Assembly: GCA_009497875.2 (NCBI GenBank)
Contig: CP032508.2
Location: 3,162,001 to 3,226,000, forward strand
Direction: 5' to 3'
DNA length: 64,000 bases
From: a gamma proteobacterium SS-5
GTDB lineage: Bacteria > Pseudomonadota > Gammaproteobacteria > Chromatiales > Chromatiaceae
The translations under genes were made by a program, and so were the position numbers. Shown piece after piece: positions 62,121-64,000 of this stretch. Position 1 is the first letter of the stretch; the number at the start of each line of letters is the position of its first letter. A model generated the notes under the pieces. The model was not told where the DNA came from, did not search any database, and worked only from the letters and a program-made list of their open reading frames with translations.

Positions 62121-64000
62121 TCAGGCCTTGACCACCTTTACCGCTACCTTTTTGAAGTCGGTCTCTTTCGACAGCGGGTCGGTGGCATCAAGCACCAGCT
62201 TGTTGACCAGGCGACCGGCATCGAAGAAGGCCACAAAGGCCATGCCCTCGGGCATCTTGTTGCGGCCCCTGGTCTCCACTCGCAGGCTGATCTCGCCGCG
62301 ACGACTGATCACCCGGGCCAGATCGCCCCGGCGCATACCGCGCTTCTTGGCGTCTTCCGGGTGCATGTACACCACGGCATCAGGCGCGGCGCGGTAAAGT
62401 TCGGGTACGCGGCGGGTCATGGTGCCGGTGTGCCACTGCTCCAGGATACGACCGGTACACATCCACATATCGTATTCGTCATCCGGGGCCTCGGCCGGTG
62501 GCTCATAGGGCGCGGAGATGATCTTGGCCTTGTTGTCCGGGTTGCCGTAGAAGGCGATGCCGGCACCCTTGGGGACGAAGGGGTCATAACCCTCGCGGTA
62601 GCGCCATAGGGTCTCCTTGCCGTTGACCACCGGCCAGCGCAGGCCACGGACCTTGTGATAATGGTCGAACTCGGCCAGGTCGTGGCCCTTTTTCGGCCCT
62701 TGGATACCGAACACGCGGTATTCCTCATACAGGCCCTTTTGCAGATAGAAGCCGAAGGCCTCCATCTCGTCATTGAGATACTGATTGCCGCGGTCGTCGG
62801 TGACCGTCTGCTTATCGAACTTGTTCACCGCGCCGTTGGCGTAGAGCACGTCGAACAGGGTCTTGCCGCGGTATTCGGGCTTCTTCGCCAGCAGTTCTTC
62901 AGGCCAGACCTCTTCGGTCTTGAAGCGCTTGGAGAACTCCACGTACTGCCAGAGGTCGGAACGGGACTCGCCCGGGGCCTGGACCTGTTGACGCCAGAAC
63001 TGGCTGCGCCGCTCGGCGTTGCCGTAGGCGCCTTCCTTCTCCACCCACATGGCGGTGGGCAGGATCAGGTCGGCGGCCATGGCCGAGACCGTGGGGTAGG
63101 GATCGGAGACAACGATGAAGTTGTCCGGGTTGCGCCAGCCGGGGTAAGTCTCTTCGTTGATGTTGGGGCCGGCCTGCATGTTGTTGGTGGTGCTGGTCCA
63201 ATAGCAGTTGAGCTTGCCGTCCTTGAGCATGCGGTTTTGCAGTACGGCGTGGAAGCCAACCTTGCCGGGCAGGGTGCCTTCCGGCAGCTGCCAGACCTTT
63301 TCCGAGAACTCCCGGTGTGGCTTCTTGGCCACTACCAGGTCGGCGGGAAGGCGGTGGGCAAAGGTACCCACTTCGCGTGCGGTACCGCAGGCGGAGGGCT
63401 GGCCGGTCAGCGAGAAGGGGCCGTTGCCCGGCTCGGAGATCTTGCCGGTGAGCAGGTGTACGTTGTACATCAGGCCGTTGACCCAGACCCCACGCACATG
63501 CTGGTTGAAGCCCATGGTCCAGTAGGAGACGATCTTCTTGCTCGGATCGGCATAGAGCTTGGCCAGGCGCTCCAGGCTCTCTACCGGCACGCCAGACAGC
63601 TCAGAGACATATTCGGCGGTGTAGGGTGCCAGTTCCTTCTTGTAGGCCTCGAAGTCGATGGCCTCAAGCTTGCCCTTGCCGGGGTTCTTGGCCGCCTTTT
63701 CCAGCGGGTGATCCGGGCGCAAGCCATAGCCGATGTCGGTGGCGGTCTTGGTGAACTTGACATGCTTGTTGACAAAATCCCAGTTCACGGCGTCATTATT
63801 GACGATGTAGTTGGCGATATAGTTGAGAATGGCCAGGTCGGTCTGCGGCTTGAAGATGACGCCGTGGTCGGCCAGTTCAAAGCTGCGGTGCTCGAAGGTG
63901 GAGAGCACATGCACCTGGCAGTCGGGCTTGGACAGGCGGCGGTCGGTCAGGCGAGACCAGAGGATGGGATGGTTCTCCGCCATGTTCGCGCCCCAGAGGA
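62121..64000 (-). CDS. napA: Periplasmic nitrate reductase catalytic subunit, 5' end outside window
   Basis: The C-terminal ~626 residues of about 830; reading continues past the right edge ([17 protein letters not shown]). Typical NapA/Mo-bis-MGD segments: [80 protein letters not shown], and the cofactor-binding C-terminal region [20 protein letters not shown]. The Tat signal, 4Fe-4S cluster and molybdenum-ligand Cys lie off the window. It reduces nitrate to nitrite in the periplasm. Confidence 0.95.
   Translation of the reverse strand, partial: LWGANMAENHPILWSRLTDRRLSKPDCQVHVLSTFEHRSFELADHGVIFKPQTDLAILNYIANYIVNNDAVNWDFVNKHVKFTKTATDIGYGLRPDHPLEKAAKNPGKGKLEAIDFEAYKKELAPYTAEYVSELSGVPVESLERLAKLYADPSKKIVSYWTMGFNQHVRGVWVNGLMYNVHLLTGKISEPGNGPFSLTGQPSACGTAREVGTFAHRLPADLVVAKKPHREFSEKVWQLPEGTLPGKVGFHAVLQNRMLKDGKLNCYWTSTTNNMQAGPNINEETYPGWRNPDNFIVVSDPYPTVSAMAADLILPTAMWVEKEGAYGNAERRSQFWRQQVQAPGESRSDLWQYVEFSKRFKTEEVWPEELLAKKPEYRGKTLFDVLYANGAVNKFDKQTVTDDRGNQYLNDEMEAFGFYLQKGLYEEYRVFGIQGPKKGHDLAEFDHYHKVRGLRWPVVNGKETLWRYREGYDPFVPKGAGIAFYGNPDNKAKIISAPYEPPAEAPDDEYDMWMCTGRILEQWHTGTMTRRVPELYRAAPDAVVYMHPEDAKKRGMRRGDLARVISRRGEISLRVETRGRNKMPEGMAFVAFFDAGRLVNKLVLDATDPLSKETDFKKVAVKVVKA

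Overview
The window looks like a chromosomal segment from a GC-rich gammaproteobacterium, probably a sulfur-oxidising or Chromatiales-like lineage. The best evidence is a hydrogenase operon in the order hynS-isp1-isp2-(extra gene)-hynL, an arrangement best known from purple sulfur bacteria. Supporting evidence is a periplasmic nitrate reductase (napA-napB), many cyclic-di-GMP proteins and betaine-lipid genes (btaA-btaB). The genus cannot be fixed from the sequence alone.

Left part, about 1-29,600: accessory DNA. It starts with tRNA-Pro(UGG), a 1.3-kb stretch without a recognisable gene, an XRE-type regulator and a phage gpW-like orphan. Next come two large secreted TPR-CHAT protease-like genes. 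The first is split by a complete IS66-type element that carries a DNA adenine methylase as passenger and has exact 8-bp target duplications. The second is intact and is followed by a sigma-like factor and a one-pass membrane anti-sigma-like protein. From 16.1 to 20.9 kb lies a tight cluster of uncharacterised genes: a DUF4258-like protein, an acidic protein, a DUF697-like membrane protein, two paralogues with a PD-(D/E)XK-nuclease-like core plus hydrophobic tails, an ssb remnant, a coiled-coil protein and a zinc-ribbon protein. The zinc-ribbon gene has lost its 3' end to an IS481-like insertion. From 21.0 to 29.6 kb lies a plasmid- or ICE-like module: a tyrosine recombinase, KfrA, a HIRAN protein, several small proteins, a TTACGTAA repeat array, then excisionase and a second integrase abutting the 3' end of tRNA-Phe(GAA). 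That tRNA is the probable attachment site.

Right part, about 29,700-64,000: core-like chromosome. It holds a remnant of a universal stress protein, a TraR/DksA zinc-finger protein, an MltB-like transglycosylase, a glycosyltransferase, an IS1595 remnant, a PIN/AbrB toxin-antitoxin pair, an HD-GYP protein, a DUF2202 protein with two glycine-rich secreted proteins, an OmpR/EnvZ-type pair, a large 5'-nucleotidase/choice-of-anchor-I protein and a GGDEF protein. The hyn operon follows, then a hybrid sensor kinase with a REC-PAS-GGDEF-EAL protein, a second TraR-type protein, btaA-btaB and napB/napA (napA runs off the right edge). Intergenic regions here carry dispersed repeats, including a 132-bp MITE-like element with 13-bp terminal inverted repeats.

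The most interesting candidates for undescribed biology are (1) the secreted TPR-CHAT proteins next to a sigma/anti-sigma pair, which could be a proteolytic signalling route across the inner membrane, and (2) the nuclease-like/membrane/zinc-ribbon cluster at 16.5-20.9 kb. Both functions are inferred from domains and gene order.
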